From assembly GCF_016461715.1 (NCBI RefSeq), contig NZ_JAEMUI010000017.1, forward strand, positions 1-64,000: 64,000 nucleotides of DNA, given 5' to 3'. Source of the DNA: Marinomonas spartinae (GTDB taxonomy: Bacteria; Pseudomonadota; Gammaproteobacteria; Pseudomonadales; Marinomonadaceae). Below are positions 1 through 9,149 of this stretch, one piece after another (position 1 is the first letter of the stretch; every line of letters begins with the position of its first letter). The position numbers and the translations under genes were made by a program. The notes beneath the pieces were generated by a model that saw only the letters and a list, made by a program, of their open reading frames with translations, was not told the DNA's origin and searched no databases.

Positions 1-817
1 ATGGGCCTATATATTTCATCATATTATCTTTTGTTACCCATTTATTTCTATAAGCAATTTCTTCTAAACACGCTATTTTAAAACCTTGTCGTTTTTCAAT
101 AGTTTCTACAAAAGAAGATGCCTCATGCAAACTATCATGAGTACCAGTATCTAGCCAAGCGAAACCTCTTCCCAGCAATTCAATATTAAGCTCTCCACAT
201 TCTAAATACTTCTGATTAATGGATGTGATTTCTAATTCGCCTCTTGAAGAAGGTTCAACAGATTTAGCAATATCAACAACTCGATTATCGTAAAAATACA
301 AACCTGTAACAGCAAAATCTGAACGAGGGTTTTTCGGTTTTTCTTCTAAACTAAGTACTTTTTGATTATCATCAAATTCTACAACCCCAAAACGTTCAGG
401 ATCACGAACTTTATAGCCAAAAATTGTGGCACCTCGTTCATTACATGCGGCTTTTTTCAATAAATTAGAAAAACCTTGCCCCCAAAAAATATTATCCCCT
501 AATGCTAAACATACAGAATCATTTCCTATAAAATCTTCACCTATAATAAAAGCTTGAGCCAGTCCATCAGGGGATTTCTGAATTTCATATTTTAAATTCA
601 CACCAAATTGTGAACCAGTGCCTAGAAGTCTTTTAAAACTATAAACATCCTCTGGAGTAGTTATTATCAAAATCTCTTTAATACCTGCTAACATCAATAC
701 AGAAATCGGATAATAAATCATTGGCTTATCGTAAACAGCTAATAGCTGCTTAGATACACCCTGAGTTATAGGGTATAAACGAGTACCAGAACCACCTGCT
801 AATATAATACCCTTCAC
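1..817 (-). CDS. rfbA: Glucose-1-phosphate thymidylyltransferase, C-terminus cut by window edge
   Basis: RfbA/RmlA joins glucose-1-phosphate and dTTP to give dTDP-glucose, the first step to dTDP-L-rhamnose. The reading frame opens with GTG at 817 and begins [13 protein letters not shown], the nucleotidyltransferase signature. It is open to base 1, where the protein still reads like the RfbA C-terminal part ([13 protein letters not shown], then EEIAYRNKW). About 272 codons are present, so roughly the last 20 residues lie outside the window. The start codon overlaps the rfbB stop by one base (TAGTG), which suggests translational coupling. Identity is clear; only the end is unseen. Confidence 0.93.
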   Translation of the reverse strand, partial: MKGIILAGGSGTRLYPITQGVSKQLLAVYDKPMIYYPISVLMLAGIKEILIITTPEDVYSFKRLLGTGSQFGVNLKYEIQKSPDGLAQAFIIGEDFIGNDSVCLALGDNIFWGQGFSNLLKKAACNERGATIFGYKVRDPERFGVVEFDDNQKVLSLEEKPKNPRSDFAVTGLYFYDNRVVDIAKSVEPSSRGELEITSINQKYLECGELNIELLGRGFAWLDTGTHDSLHEASSFVETIEKRQGFKIACLEEIAYRNKWVTKDNMMKYIGP

Positions 818-1908
818 TATTCAGCTCCATTACCTAGTCGTTTCATTTTATAGTCACCGTTTATTACTCTTAACCACCAAGAATCGTTGTTCAAATACCA
901 CTTAACAGTTTTTCTCATGCCAGTTTCAAATGTTTCATTAGGAACCCAGTTAAGCTTTTCCATTATTTTACTAGCATCAATAGCATATCGTAAATCGTGC
1001 CCGGGTCGATCTTCTACAAACGTCACCAAATCACGATAATTTCTAATACCCTCTGGTTTTTCTGGAACTAATTCTTCTAATAAATTACAAATTGTATAAA
1101 CCACATCTAAATTACATTGTTCATTATGACCGCCTATATTATAAGTTTCACCAATTTCACCTTTGGTGACTACTAATAATAATGCTCTCGCATGATCTTC
1201 TACATATAACCAGTCTCGAATTTGTGATCCATCTCCATAAACAGGTAAAGACTTCCCTGAAAGAGCACTCAGGATAATATGAGGAACAAGTTTCTCTGGA
1301 AAATGATAAGGTCCGTAATTATTAGAACAATTAGTAATCAGTATAGGCAAACCATAAGTCCGATGCCACGCCCGAACAAGATGATCTGAACTTGCTTTAC
1401 TGGCTGAATATGGTGAACTTGGTGAATATGGCGTAACTTCAGTAAATAGTGGTAGATCTTTTCCTTTCATCATATTTTTTGGGTGCGGTAAATCTCCATA
1501 GACCTCATCTGTTGATATATGATGAAAGCGAAAATCATCTTTTTTTTCTTTTTCCAAGGATATCCAATACTTACGCGCAACCTCTAGTAATGTGTAAGTT
1601 CCAACTATATTAGTATGAATAAACTCGCCTGGGCCATCTATAGAACGATCAACATGACTTTCAGCGGCCAGATGCATAACCACATCTGGTTTATGAGTAT
1701 CAAATACTCTGTTAAGTTCATTAGCGTCACAAATATCAACTCTCTCAAACGAATAACGATCACTTTTTATAGAGTCTGGAATGGAATCTAAATTTCCAGC
1801 GTAAGTCAGCTTATCTAAATTTACAACATCATACTCAGTATCAGTTAAAATATGTCGGACAAGAGCACTACCAATAAAGCCCGCACCACCAGTAACTAAA
1901 ATCTTCAT
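817..1908 (-). CDS. rfbB: dTDP-glucose 4,6-dehydratase
   Basis: RfbB/RmlB converts dTDP-glucose to dTDP-4-keto-6-deoxyglucose, using bound NAD, in cytosolic dTDP-rhamnose synthesis. The 363-residue protein is the usual length. It has the Rossmann glycine motif TGGAGFIGS near residue 7, the STDEVYGDL segment of the active site, and the YSASK (YxxxK) catalytic pair typical of extended short-chain dehydrogenases. It is translated just ahead of rfbA in the same direction and lies 18 bases after the phosphomannomutase gene, so the three are probably cotranscribed. By eye the gene is richer in A+T than genes to its right. Confidence 0.96.
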   Translation of the reverse strand: MKILVTGGAGFIGSALVRHILTDTEYDVVNLDKLTYAGNLDSIPDSIKSDRYSFERVDICDANELNRVFDTHKPDVVMHLAAESHVDRSIDGPGEFIHTNIVGTYTLLEVARKYWISLEKEKKDDFRFHHISTDEVYGDLPHPKNMMKGKDLPLFTEVTPYSPSSPYSASKASSDHLVRAWHRTYGLPILITNCSNNYGPYHFPEKLVPHIILSALSGKSLPVYGDGSQIRDWLYVEDHARALLLVVTKGEIGETYNIGGHNEQCNLDVVYTICNLLEELVPEKPEGIRNYRDLVTFVEDRPGHDLRYAIDASKIMEKLNWVPNETFETGMRKTVKWYLNNDSWWLRVINGDYKMKRLGNGAE

Positions 1909-1926
1909 ATCAAACCTTATTCATGC

Positions 1927-3465
1927 TTAAGAATCTAACTCTTTTGAGAAATATTCAACAATATTTTCAATTAAATATTTTTCTTTATCTTTAACGCCAA
2001 CTTCGCAATAAAATCTTAACTCAGGCGCATTACCAGAAGGCCTCATGTGAACTATATCACCATTATTCAATAGAATACGAAAGCCATCAGTTTCGTCAAT
2101 ACTCACTATCTCCAAAGATTCAAAGTCACTTAATAAAAAATTTATATGTGACAGAAATTCATTTTTTTTTGTCTCATTAAATTTGATTTTTTTAATTAAA
2201 TTATCACTTTTTTTAGTCGAGATATTTTTAATTCGATCGCTAGCAGTAAAGCGTGATGACAATTCTAAACTAAGTTGACTTATAGGTCTCATCTGCTCCA
2301 ACGACATAGCCAATACAATTAAGGAAGGTAACAGGGAGTCACGCGTCGGCAAAGCATGCAAGATTTCGCCATTCACCACAAAATTCGCCCCCACCAAAAA
2401 CCCACCATTGGCCTCATACCCCACTACCCGAGCTTGTGGTGTTTCTTTCAAAAGCGTCTCCATGCCAGCAATTACATAAGGGGAGCCAATCTTGGTGCGT
2501 AATGTTTTTCTTTTGGGACTTTGAAATTCACTTCTTAATTCAAGAACTGTATTCACATTCACGGGTGCAGCCACATGAGTAGCCCCTAAATAATCGGCAC
2601 ACAACACACCAAGAATATCTCCTCGAAGCCACTCTCCATGTTCGTTAGCTATCAATGGTCGATCGCCATCACCATCGGTTGAGATAATGGCATCTAGGTT
2701 ATGTGTTTTGGCCCAATCGAGACCTTTTTGCTTATCCTCTACTGATACCGCTTCCGTATCAATCGGCACAAAGGTGTCGGTTCGTTCTAAAGAAATAACT
2801 TCGGCACCAAAATGCACTAGCAACTCTTTGATAACATCTCGTGCGACACTAGAATGCTCATATACACCAATGCGTTTGCCCGTAAGCATGCTAGCAGGAA
2901 ATAAATCGATATAACGTTGCTTAAACAAGGCAATTGCTTGCTCATTGACCTGAGGAAGTTCACTCTGTGTAACTTGTGCCAACAAGGTTCCAGATATAGA
3001 AACTTGACCCGCCATAATGCTCGCTTCGTCTGCTTTACTAATTTCACCATCTGGCCGATAAAATTTAATACCATTACGATCAAAGGGAATATGGCTCCCC
3101 GTGATCATCACGGCAGGAATATTGTTTTGCATGGCATAATAGGCTAGGGCTGGGGTGGGTAGAGTACCGCAATTGATCACTTCTATATCTGCAGCTTTCG
3201 CCGCGATAATGCAGGCTTTAGCAATCTCTGGGCTACTAGGGCGTAGATCCATTCCTATTGCCACACATTTAGCCGTCGGGCAGATAACTTGCAAAAACGA
3301 AGCAGTGTAAGCAAAGCAAAGTTCTGGAGTCAGATCCTTAACGAGGCCACGTACACCACTCGTTCCAAATGCCACGCCAAGTTGCTGACTTAACTTATCG
3401 ACATTAACGAGTTCAGACTCTGAATTAGCAGTCATTTTCTTAACAACTACTTTTTTAACGGCCAT
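1927..3465 (-). CDS. manB: Phosphomannomutase (ManB/CpsG/AlgC-type phosphohexomutase)
   Basis: This enzyme interconverts mannose-6-phosphate and mannose-1-phosphate for GDP-mannose synthesis; some family members also act on glucose phosphates. Visible signatures are the phosphoserine loop TGSHIPFDRNG, the metal-binding DGDGDRP, and the C-terminal phosphate-binding RPSGNAPELR. The chosen ATG at 3465 overlaps the end of manC by 11 bases; an in-frame GTG at 3474 and an ATG at 3426 are alternatives. The last 110 or so residues (1927 to about 2270) are Lys/Asn-rich and very A+T-rich, unlike the rest of the gene. This suggests that the 3' end has a different history. The exact sugar substrate is inferred from the manC neighbour. 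Confidence 0.9.
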   Translation of the reverse strand: MAVKKVVVKKMTANSESELVNVDKLSQQLGVAFGTSGVRGLVKDLTPELCFAYTASFLQVICPTAKCVAIGMDLRPSSPEIAKACIIAAKAADIEVINCGTLPTPALAYYAMQNNIPAVMITGSHIPFDRNGIKFYRPDGEISKADEASIMAGQVSISGTLLAQVTQSELPQVNEQAIALFKQRYIDLFPASMLTGKRIGVYEHSSVARDVIKELLVHFGAEVISLERTDTFVPIDTEAVSVEDKQKGLDWAKTHNLDAIISTDGDGDRPLIANEHGEWLRGDILGVLCADYLGATHVAAPVNVNTVLELRSEFQSPKRKTLRTKIGSPYVIAGMETLLKETPQARVVGYEANGGFLVGANFVVNGEILHALPTRDSLLPSLIVLAMSLEQMRPISQLSLELSSRFTASDRIKNISTKKSDNLIKKIKFNETKKNEFLSHINFLLSDFESLEIVSIDETDGFRILLNNGDIVHMRPSGNAPELRFYCEVGVKDKEKYLIENIVEYFSKELDS

Positions 3466-4852
3466 AACGATCACTAAAACGTACTATGTCGTCTTCTCCA
3501 AGATAACTTCCTGATTGTACTTCCACTAATTCCAGTGGAATTTTCCCAGGGTTTTCTAAAGCATGAACTACGCCAACAGGGATATAGGTGGATTCATTTT
3601 CCGTCAGTAGAATTTCTTTATCACCATTTTGTACTTTCGCTGTCCCAGAGACCACCACCCAGTGTTCAGCACGATGATGGTGCATTTGTACACTGAGTTT
3701 TTCACCCGGTTTTACCATAATACGTTTTACTTGATGACGCTCGCCCAAATCCACCGTTTGGTAGGTTCCCCATGGACGGTGTACCGTGGTATGAAACATA
3801 TGCTCTTCACGCCCTTCTTTTTGAATGCGCTTAACAATTTTCTTTACATCTTGGGCGTTATTCTTATCCATGACTAAAACGGCATCAGCCGTTTCTACTA
3901 TTACTAAATCTTTTACACCTACCGCAGCAATCAAGCGAGATTCGGAGCGCACTAGGCAGTTAGACGTACCTTCCGACATGACATCGCCCAATAATACATT
4001 TTGATCGATGTCTTTTTCTGCATAATCATATAGCGCATCCCATGCACCTATATCACTCCAATCACCCGCATAAGGCACGACTTTGGCTTTGCGCGTAGGC
4101 TCCATTACCGCGTAATCTATGGACTCTTCCGGACAAGCAGCAAAAATATCCGCATCGATACGTATAAAATCCCTATCTTCACTGCGTTTTTCATAGGCAT
4201 GACTCACCGCTTGGAAAATATCAGCCCGGTGGATTGCTAATTCATCTAGATAGGATTTGGCTTTAAATAAGAACATGCCGCTGTTCCATAGATAATCCCC
4301 AGAATCCAAATAGACCCGCGCCGTTGCAAGATCTGGTTTCTCTACAAACTCGGCAACCGCAAAATTCATCCCAGAGCGAATATAACCATAACCTGTTTCT
4401 GGACATGTTGCCTCCACACCAAAGGTAACAAGCGCATCCCCTTGTGCTAATTCGGCCGCTTGCTGAATGGTTCTTTCAAATGCTTGGGTATCACGAATAA
4501 CGTGATCAGCAGGTAACACCAATAATAAAGCGTCACCTAAATCTCTATACTTGGCTTCCAGAGCAGCCAGCGCGATGGCTGGCGCAGTGTTACGACCATT
4601 AGGCTCTAGCAAAACACTCGCATTTTTTATACCAATTTCTTGTAATTGCTGGGCAATTAAAAAACGGTGATCTTCATTACAAACAATAATTGGTAAGCTC
4701 ATATCTAAAGAAGATACTCTTTTAGCAGTCTGCTGTAGTAGACTATATTGAGTATCGATCAATGGAAGACACTGCTTAGGAAAGTGCTCGCGAGACAGTG
4801 GCCATAGACGGCTACCTACACCACCGGATAAAATAACGGGTATAATTTGCAA
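3455..4852 (-). CDS. manC: Mannose-1-phosphate guanylyltransferase / mannose-6-phosphate isomerase (bifunctional)
   Basis: This makes GDP-mannose from mannose-1-phosphate and GTP; the C-terminal domain of this family isomerises fructose-6-phosphate to mannose-6-phosphate. The N-terminus carries the pyrophosphorylase motif GGVGSRLWPLSRE with KQ shortly after, and a later EFVEKPD motif. The C-terminal 110 residues form a cupin-like domain (RPWGTYQTVD, KPGEKLSVQMHHHRAEHW). At 465 residues it matches the long type II PMI-GMP enzymes such as WbpW/AlgA. The start is TTG at 4852, preceded by AGGGA at a suitable distance; the nearest ATG is out of frame. It overlaps the phosphomannomutase gene downstream. 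Confidence 0.95.
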   Translation of the reverse strand: MQIIPVILSGGVGSRLWPLSREHFPKQCLPLIDTQYSLLQQTAKRVSSLDMSLPIIVCNEDHRFLIAQQLQEIGIKNASVLLEPNGRNTAPAIALAALEAKYRDLGDALLLVLPADHVIRDTQAFERTIQQAAELAQGDALVTFGVEATCPETGYGYIRSGMNFAVAEFVEKPDLATARVYLDSGDYLWNSGMFLFKAKSYLDELAIHRADIFQAVSHAYEKRSEDRDFIRIDADIFAACPEESIDYAVMEPTRKAKVVPYAGDWSDIGAWDALYDYAEKDIDQNVLLGDVMSEGTSNCLVRSESRLIAAVGVKDLVIVETADAVLVMDKNNAQDVKKIVKRIQKEGREEHMFHTTVHRPWGTYQTVDLGERHQVKRIMVKPGEKLSVQMHHHRAEHWVVVSGTAKVQNGDKEILLTENESTYIPVGVVHALENPGKIPLELVEVQSGSYLGEDDIVRFSDRYGR

Positions 4853-4897
4853 AATACATCCCTACCTATATAACAATTCAATAAAAAGCAAAGGCTA

Positions 4898-5236
4898 CTA
4901 ATCATTCTCGCTTTTTTTAGTTAAGACTTCTTTTCGAAGCTCTTCAATTTCTTGTGTTAAGCTTTCATACTCTTGCAATTTTTTTTGCAAGAAATGTCGG
5001 GTCAATATAGCCCTATCTTCTATTCCTTTTGGCGTAAGGAGATAAAGATAACTGACTTTATTAGCGTTATTTCTAAAATTCTCTACTTTCACCAAGCCCT
5101 TTTCGATCAAGGCTTTTAAGCAAAAGTTCACCTTGCCAAGACTAATCCCTAAACGGCTGGCTAATTCACGCTGACTTATGTCAGGATCTTGCTGAAGCTC
5201 TTTAAGAATCTTAAAACGATATTCATCTGTTAGCAT
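4898..5236 (-). CDS. MarR-family EPS-associated transcriptional regulator
   Basis: This is a 112-residue winged-helix protein. The N-terminal half has a clear helix-turn-helix (ISQRELASRLGISLGKVNFCL), followed by a wing-like stretch (KVENFRNNANKVSYLYLLTPKG). The C-terminal 35 residues are charged and probably a coiled coil for dimerisation. It matches the small MarR-like regulators found at exopolysaccharide loci. It sits directly upstream of manC in the same direction, so it probably heads or controls the polysaccharide precursor operon. Its own upstream region has a 17-base palindrome over a candidate promoter, consistent with autoregulation. The signal it senses is unknown. Confidence 0.85.
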   Translation of the reverse strand: MLTDEYRFKILKELQQDPDISQRELASRLGISLGKVNFCLKALIEKGLVKVENFRNNANKVSYLYLLTPKGIEDRAILTRHFLQKKLQEYESLTQEIEELRKEVLTKKSEND

Positions 5237-5306
5237 GTAAAAAAACTACTGTTTCCTCAACATTAAGACATCAGTCTACGCGTATATATAGTTTGGCTTA
5301 AGGCAC

Positions 5307-5352
5307 CGTTCATCAAGTGAACGATATTAGTGGAAAACATTAAAATATGCAA
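5307..5352 (-). promoter_or_regulatory. Candidate promoter and operator palindrome upstream of the EPS regulator
   Basis: Reading the minus strand, TTGCAT (5352-5347) and TAATAT (5329-5324) are separated by 17 bases. They are followed at once by the palindrome CGTTCA-N5-TGAACG at 5307-5323. The palindrome would cover the transcription start, a typical repressor position. Which protein binds it is inference; the downstream MarR-type regulator is the obvious candidate. Confidence 0.4.
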
Positions 5353-5395
5353 ACAGTGTGATAGAAAAGAGATTGAAAATTTTAAATTATTGTGC

Positions 5396-5582
5396 AGTGA
5401 CAGGAAGCTGCTTCACTGACCGTAGCTTAGGATTAAGCCTGAAAAATATCCATTGTGTCAGGCTTAATCATCGTCGGGATAGCTCCCTACTGGGCAATGA
5501 TTATAGGCCAGACGTTAGTCTAACTATTTCTATCAGATAAATTGTCGGGATCACTTCCAACAATGTATGTTGACCTACAACA
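5396..5582. repeat. Structured non-coding block with palindromes, possible degenerate REP-like element
   Basis: The 354 bases between the EPS regulator and glmS hold no convincing gene. They contain a hairpin CAGTGA-N12-TCACTG around 5396-5419, a perfect 12-base stem GATTAAGCCTGA with a 15-base loop at 5431-5469, a short GGGA-TAGC-TCCC hairpin near 5475, and a TGTCGGGAT...TTCCAACA segment near 5542. The last pieces echo the GTCGGG hairpins at 11-12.6 kb. None has a T-run, so a simple terminator is unlikely. A mobile palindromic repeat or a small RNA is possible. Confidence 0.45.
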
Positions 5583-5590
5583 AGCGACGA

Positions 5591-7417
5591 TTATTCAACA
5601 GTTACGGATTTTGCCAAATTTCTTGGTTGATCTACATCGGTACCTTTTACAACGGCAACATGGTAAGACAATAGCTGCAGAGGGATGGTATGCACTATCG
5701 GCTCTAAGATACTTTCTACTTTAGGCACTTCCGTAAAGGTAATATTTTCTTCGTTATTAAGCTCGGTACCCTTGTCTGCAAAGACGTAAAGTTCGCCACC
5801 TCGGGCGGCTACCTCTTGAAGATTAGACTTTAGCTTATCCAACATATCGTTATTTGGCACCATAGCAATGATGGGCATATTCTCATCCACCAAAGCCAAT
5901 GGACCATGCTTCAACTCTCCAGCAGGGTATGCTTCCGCGTGGATATAAGAGATTTCCTTCAGTTTTAAAGCGCCCTCTAAAGCAATAGGGAACATGGCAC
6001 CGCGACCAAGAAATAAAGCATTATGTTTATTTGCAAAGCAATCGGCAATTTTTTTGATGTGAGCATCTTCTTGCAGCGCGGCATTCACATAACTAGGCAA
6101 TGATCGCATAGCTTGCACTAAGGCTTTTTCTTTTTCTGCAGACAAACCATTTTCCACAGCTATTGCTACACTAGTAATCAACAATGCTGTTAATTGTGTG
6201 GTGAAGGCCTTGGTTGATGCCACCCCAATTTCAGCGCCAGCATTGGTTAGCAATGTGAGTGCCGATTCACGCACCAGCGTACTAGAAGGCACATTGCAAA
6301 TGGCGAGAGTCGTCAAATAACCAAGTGTTTTTGCCATGCGTAATGCCGCCAATGTATCGGCCGTTTCACCGGACTGAGACAAGGTTAAAAACAGCGTATT
6401 TTTAGGCACCGCCACTTTGCGATAACGATATTCGCTGGCGACTTCCACACTGCAAGGCACGCCCGCCAAATCCTCAAGCCAATATTTGGCAACCAATCCG
6501 GCATGGTAGCTAGTGCCGCAAGCGACGATATGGACATTTTCTACCTCTTTCAAAAAGCCAGAATCCGCACCAAAGCAACTGGTGAGGACCTTTGACTCAC
6601 TAATTCGACCTTCTAAGCAAGCCGCAATCACTTTGGGCTGCTCATAGATCTCTTTCATCATATAATGACGAAATTCCCCTTTATCGGAGGCATCAACATT
6701 GTGATTAAAGACACTGATGGGGCGATCTTGCACTACACCACTTTGATCATAAATGGTCACCGCATCGCGTGCTACCTCAACCACATCTCCTTCTTCTAGA
6801 AATATAAACTGGTCGGTCACATGCAATAACGCCAACTGATCAGATGCCACAAAGCTCTCTTCGATCCCCACCCCAACAACCAGTGGACTACCTTTGCGAG
6901 CAGCAATAAAACGCTCTTCCTCTTTACTGCTTACCACCGCAATGGCAAACGCACCTTCCAGTTTTGTTAGTGTTTTTTGTACCGCTTTTAATAGGTCCAA
7001 CTCCGTTTTTAAAGCATCGTCAATAAGGTGAACAATGACTTCTGTATCCGTTTCAGATTTAAACTGATAGCCTTTGGCTTTTAGGTCACGACGCAGTGGC
7101 TCGTGGTTTTCAATAATACCGTTATGCACTAAAGCTAAATGACCTCCTGAGAAATGTGGATGAGCATTCGCTTCTGTGGGTTTACCATGGGTTGCCCAAC
7201 GTGTATGAGCAATACCCAATTTACCATCCAGCGGCTCAACATCGAACTTATCCTTGAGGGCTTGTACTTTACCTACTGCTCGGTGTGCAAACACACCATT
7301 ACCATTGTTAATAGCGATACCTGAGGAGTCATAGCCACGGTATTCTAGTCGACTTAACCCTTCGATTAAAATTTTTGATACATTACGGCGAGCGATCGCG
7401 CCAACAATTCCACACAT
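5591..7417 (-). CDS. glmS: Glutamine--fructose-6-phosphate aminotransferase (isomerizing)
   Basis: GlmS makes glucosamine-6-phosphate from fructose-6-phosphate and glutamine, the entry to UDP-GlcNAc for peptidoglycan and LPS. The ATG at 7417 follows an AAGGAT site and gives a protein beginning MCGIVG, so Cys2 becomes the N-terminal nucleophile of the glutaminase domain. The glutaminase half holds HTRWATHG and the SDTEVI segment; two SIS isomerase domains follow (VACGTSYHAG, SQSGETADT). The C-terminus ends LAKSVTVE, the usual GlmS ending, and the 608-residue length is normal. It lies downstream of glmU in the same direction. Confidence 0.97.
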   Translation of the reverse strand: MCGIVGAIARRNVSKILIEGLSRLEYRGYDSSGIAINNGNGVFAHRAVGKVQALKDKFDVEPLDGKLGIAHTRWATHGKPTEANAHPHFSGGHLALVHNGIIENHEPLRRDLKAKGYQFKSETDTEVIVHLIDDALKTELDLLKAVQKTLTKLEGAFAIAVVSSKEEERFIAARKGSPLVVGVGIEESFVASDQLALLHVTDQFIFLEEGDVVEVARDAVTIYDQSGVVQDRPISVFNHNVDASDKGEFRHYMMKEIYEQPKVIAACLEGRISESKVLTSCFGADSGFLKEVENVHIVACGTSYHAGLVAKYWLEDLAGVPCSVEVASEYRYRKVAVPKNTLFLTLSQSGETADTLAALRMAKTLGYLTTLAICNVPSSTLVRESALTLLTNAGAEIGVASTKAFTTQLTALLITSVAIAVENGLSAEKEKALVQAMRSLPSYVNAALQEDAHIKKIADCFANKHNALFLGRGAMFPIALEGALKLKEISYIHAEAYPAGELKHGPLALVDENMPIIAMVPNNDMLDKLKSNLQEVAARGGELYVFADKGTELNNEENITFTEVPKVESILEPIVHTIPLQLLSYHVAVVKGTDVDQPRNLAKSVTVE

Positions 7418-7549
7418 GGATAAATCCTTTCTAAGACTTATCAAACTACTTTATAAAGAAGAGCTTGATATTATTCAATAGAGACAAATAGCTAAGACTT
7501 ATAGGCTTAGACATTTCAGTTAAAATACTTTAGACACGATACACTTTGG

Positions 7550-8914
7550 TTAAGACTTTTTAGCAACGCGAATCCAATTGTCTTTTTGTGTTTGCCGGCT
7601 TCTGGCTAACACTAGTTGATTCGCTTCAACATCGCGTGTGATCGTTGAGCCTGCAGCCACGGTGGCTCCTTCACCTATGCTTACGGGCGCTACTAATGAG
7701 GAATTGGAACCAATAAAGACATTGTCAGCTACTTGGGTCAAATGTTTATGCATGCCATCATAATTACAGGTGATAGTTCCTGCTCCCACATTGACACCAG
7801 CCCCCATGTGCGTATCGCCAATATAACTTAAATGGTTAACCTTGCTTCCCTCACCAATGATGGCTTTTTTGGTTTCGACAAAGTTACCGATTTTAGCTTT
7901 GTCGGCAAGCTGAGTACCGGGGCGCAGTCGAGCAAAAGGACCAATATCGCAGTGTTTACCTACAATACTGTCTTCAATCAACGTATGACTTTTTAGAATT
8001 GTGCCATCACCAATTTGACAATCTTTTAGATGGCAGTTAGCACCGATCTCTACATTGTCACCCAAGACAACATTGCCTTCGAAAATACAGTTGATGTCGA
8101 TAATCACATCCTGCCCCGTGCTGAGTTCGCCACGAATATCAATTCGTGCAGGGTCTAACAAGCTTGCACCATTTTCCATCAACACTCTTGCTTGCTGATT
8201 TTGCATTTCTCGCTCAAGGGCCGATAGCTGAATTCTATCATTGACACCAGAAACCTCTGCTTCGTTTTCGGGGTGAACAGTAACAATCTCTACGCCATCT
8301 TGCGCGGCCATAGCAATAATATCAGTGAGATAATACTCTCCTTGGGCATTATTGTTGCTCAACGCTGCTAGCCATTTTTGTAGATGATTATTAGGCGCTA
8401 ATAAGATCCCCGTATTCACTTCATTGATTAGCAATTCTTTAGCAGAAGCGTCTTTTTGTTCAACAATGGCAACCACTTGCTCTTGGTCATTACGAACAAT
8501 TCGACCATAGCCCGTTGGATTTTTAAGTTTTATCGTGAGTAAAACCAATGTATTAGGAGAAGACAACGCCGTCATGGCGTTTAGTGTGCTTGCCTGTATT
8601 AAGGGTACATCACCGTATAGGGTCAAAGTCGATCCGCCGACCTGCAAATGAGGCGCCACTCGACGCAATGCATCACCCGTGCCTTGTGGATTATTTTGCC
8701 AAACAATATTGGCCGAAAATTTTTGACATTCAGCAGAAACTTTTTCTCCTTCATGCCCAACAATAAGATGTAATTTGGCCCCTGGTAGCTCTTTAGCAGT
8801 ATTTAAAACATGTTGAACCATAGGTGTGCCCGCTATTTTATGCAGTACTTTTGGTAAGTTAGACTTCATTCGACTGCCTTTACCGGCAGCCAAAATAGCA
8901 ACATCAAGAGTCAT
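7550..8914 (-). CDS. glmU: Bifunctional UDP-N-acetylglucosamine pyrophosphorylase / glucosamine-1-phosphate N-acetyltransferase
   Basis: GlmU acetylates glucosamine-1-phosphate and then couples it to UTP, giving UDP-GlcNAc. The N-terminal uridyltransferase domain opens with AILAAGKGSRMKSNLPKVLH. The C-terminal half is a left-handed beta-helix of hexapeptide repeats (for example IGDGTILKSHTLIEDSIVG) containing the acetyltransferase residues around GNFVETKKA and NYDG. The ATG at 8914 follows AAGGA at a good distance; an in-frame TTG one codon earlier is less likely. Length 454 residues is standard. glmU-glmS order suggests one operon with a 132-base gap. Confidence 0.97.
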   Translation of the reverse strand: MTLDVAILAAGKGSRMKSNLPKVLHKIAGTPMVQHVLNTAKELPGAKLHLIVGHEGEKVSAECQKFSANIVWQNNPQGTGDALRRVAPHLQVGGSTLTLYGDVPLIQASTLNAMTALSSPNTLVLLTIKLKNPTGYGRIVRNDQEQVVAIVEQKDASAKELLINEVNTGILLAPNNHLQKWLAALSNNNAQGEYYLTDIIAMAAQDGVEIVTVHPENEAEVSGVNDRIQLSALEREMQNQQARVLMENGASLLDPARIDIRGELSTGQDVIIDINCIFEGNVVLGDNVEIGANCHLKDCQIGDGTILKSHTLIEDSIVGKHCDIGPFARLRPGTQLADKAKIGNFVETKKAIIGEGSKVNHLSYIGDTHMGAGVNVGAGTITCNYDGMHKHLTQVADNVFIGSNSSLVAPVSIGEGATVAAGSTITRDVEANQLVLARSRQTQKDNWIRVAKKS

Positions 8915-9017
8915 CAAGCGTCCTTAATTTATTGGCGTTTTATTGGTAAATAAAAGTATGAGTAGATGAAAGAATTGTGACCATTAGACCGCGACTCTCT
9001 TTTTTGCTCAAGTTGAA

Positions 9018-9040
9018 TTGTCATTTTTTTTATGACAATC
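9018..9040. promoter_or_regulatory. Palindrome between the divergent glmU and galE genes
   Basis: ATTGTCAT and ATGACAAT form perfect 8-base arms around a run of seven T. The site lies about 100 bases upstream of both divergent genes. It could be an operator shared by the two sugar-nucleotide genes. No factor can be named from sequence alone. Confidence 0.3.
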
Positions 9041-9149
9041 ATTAAAAATAGCACATTATTAACAAATCTATTACAGCTTAGATCAATAGCATTACCATGA
9101 CTCTTTCTGTAAAATTTCCTCCTCCACATAGAGAAGACAAGGGTTTAAT

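Noticed and set aside
5431..5522. Possible integron attC site
   Set aside because: GTCTAAC fits one core site, but no matching GTTRRRY core lies at the other end and there is no integrase.
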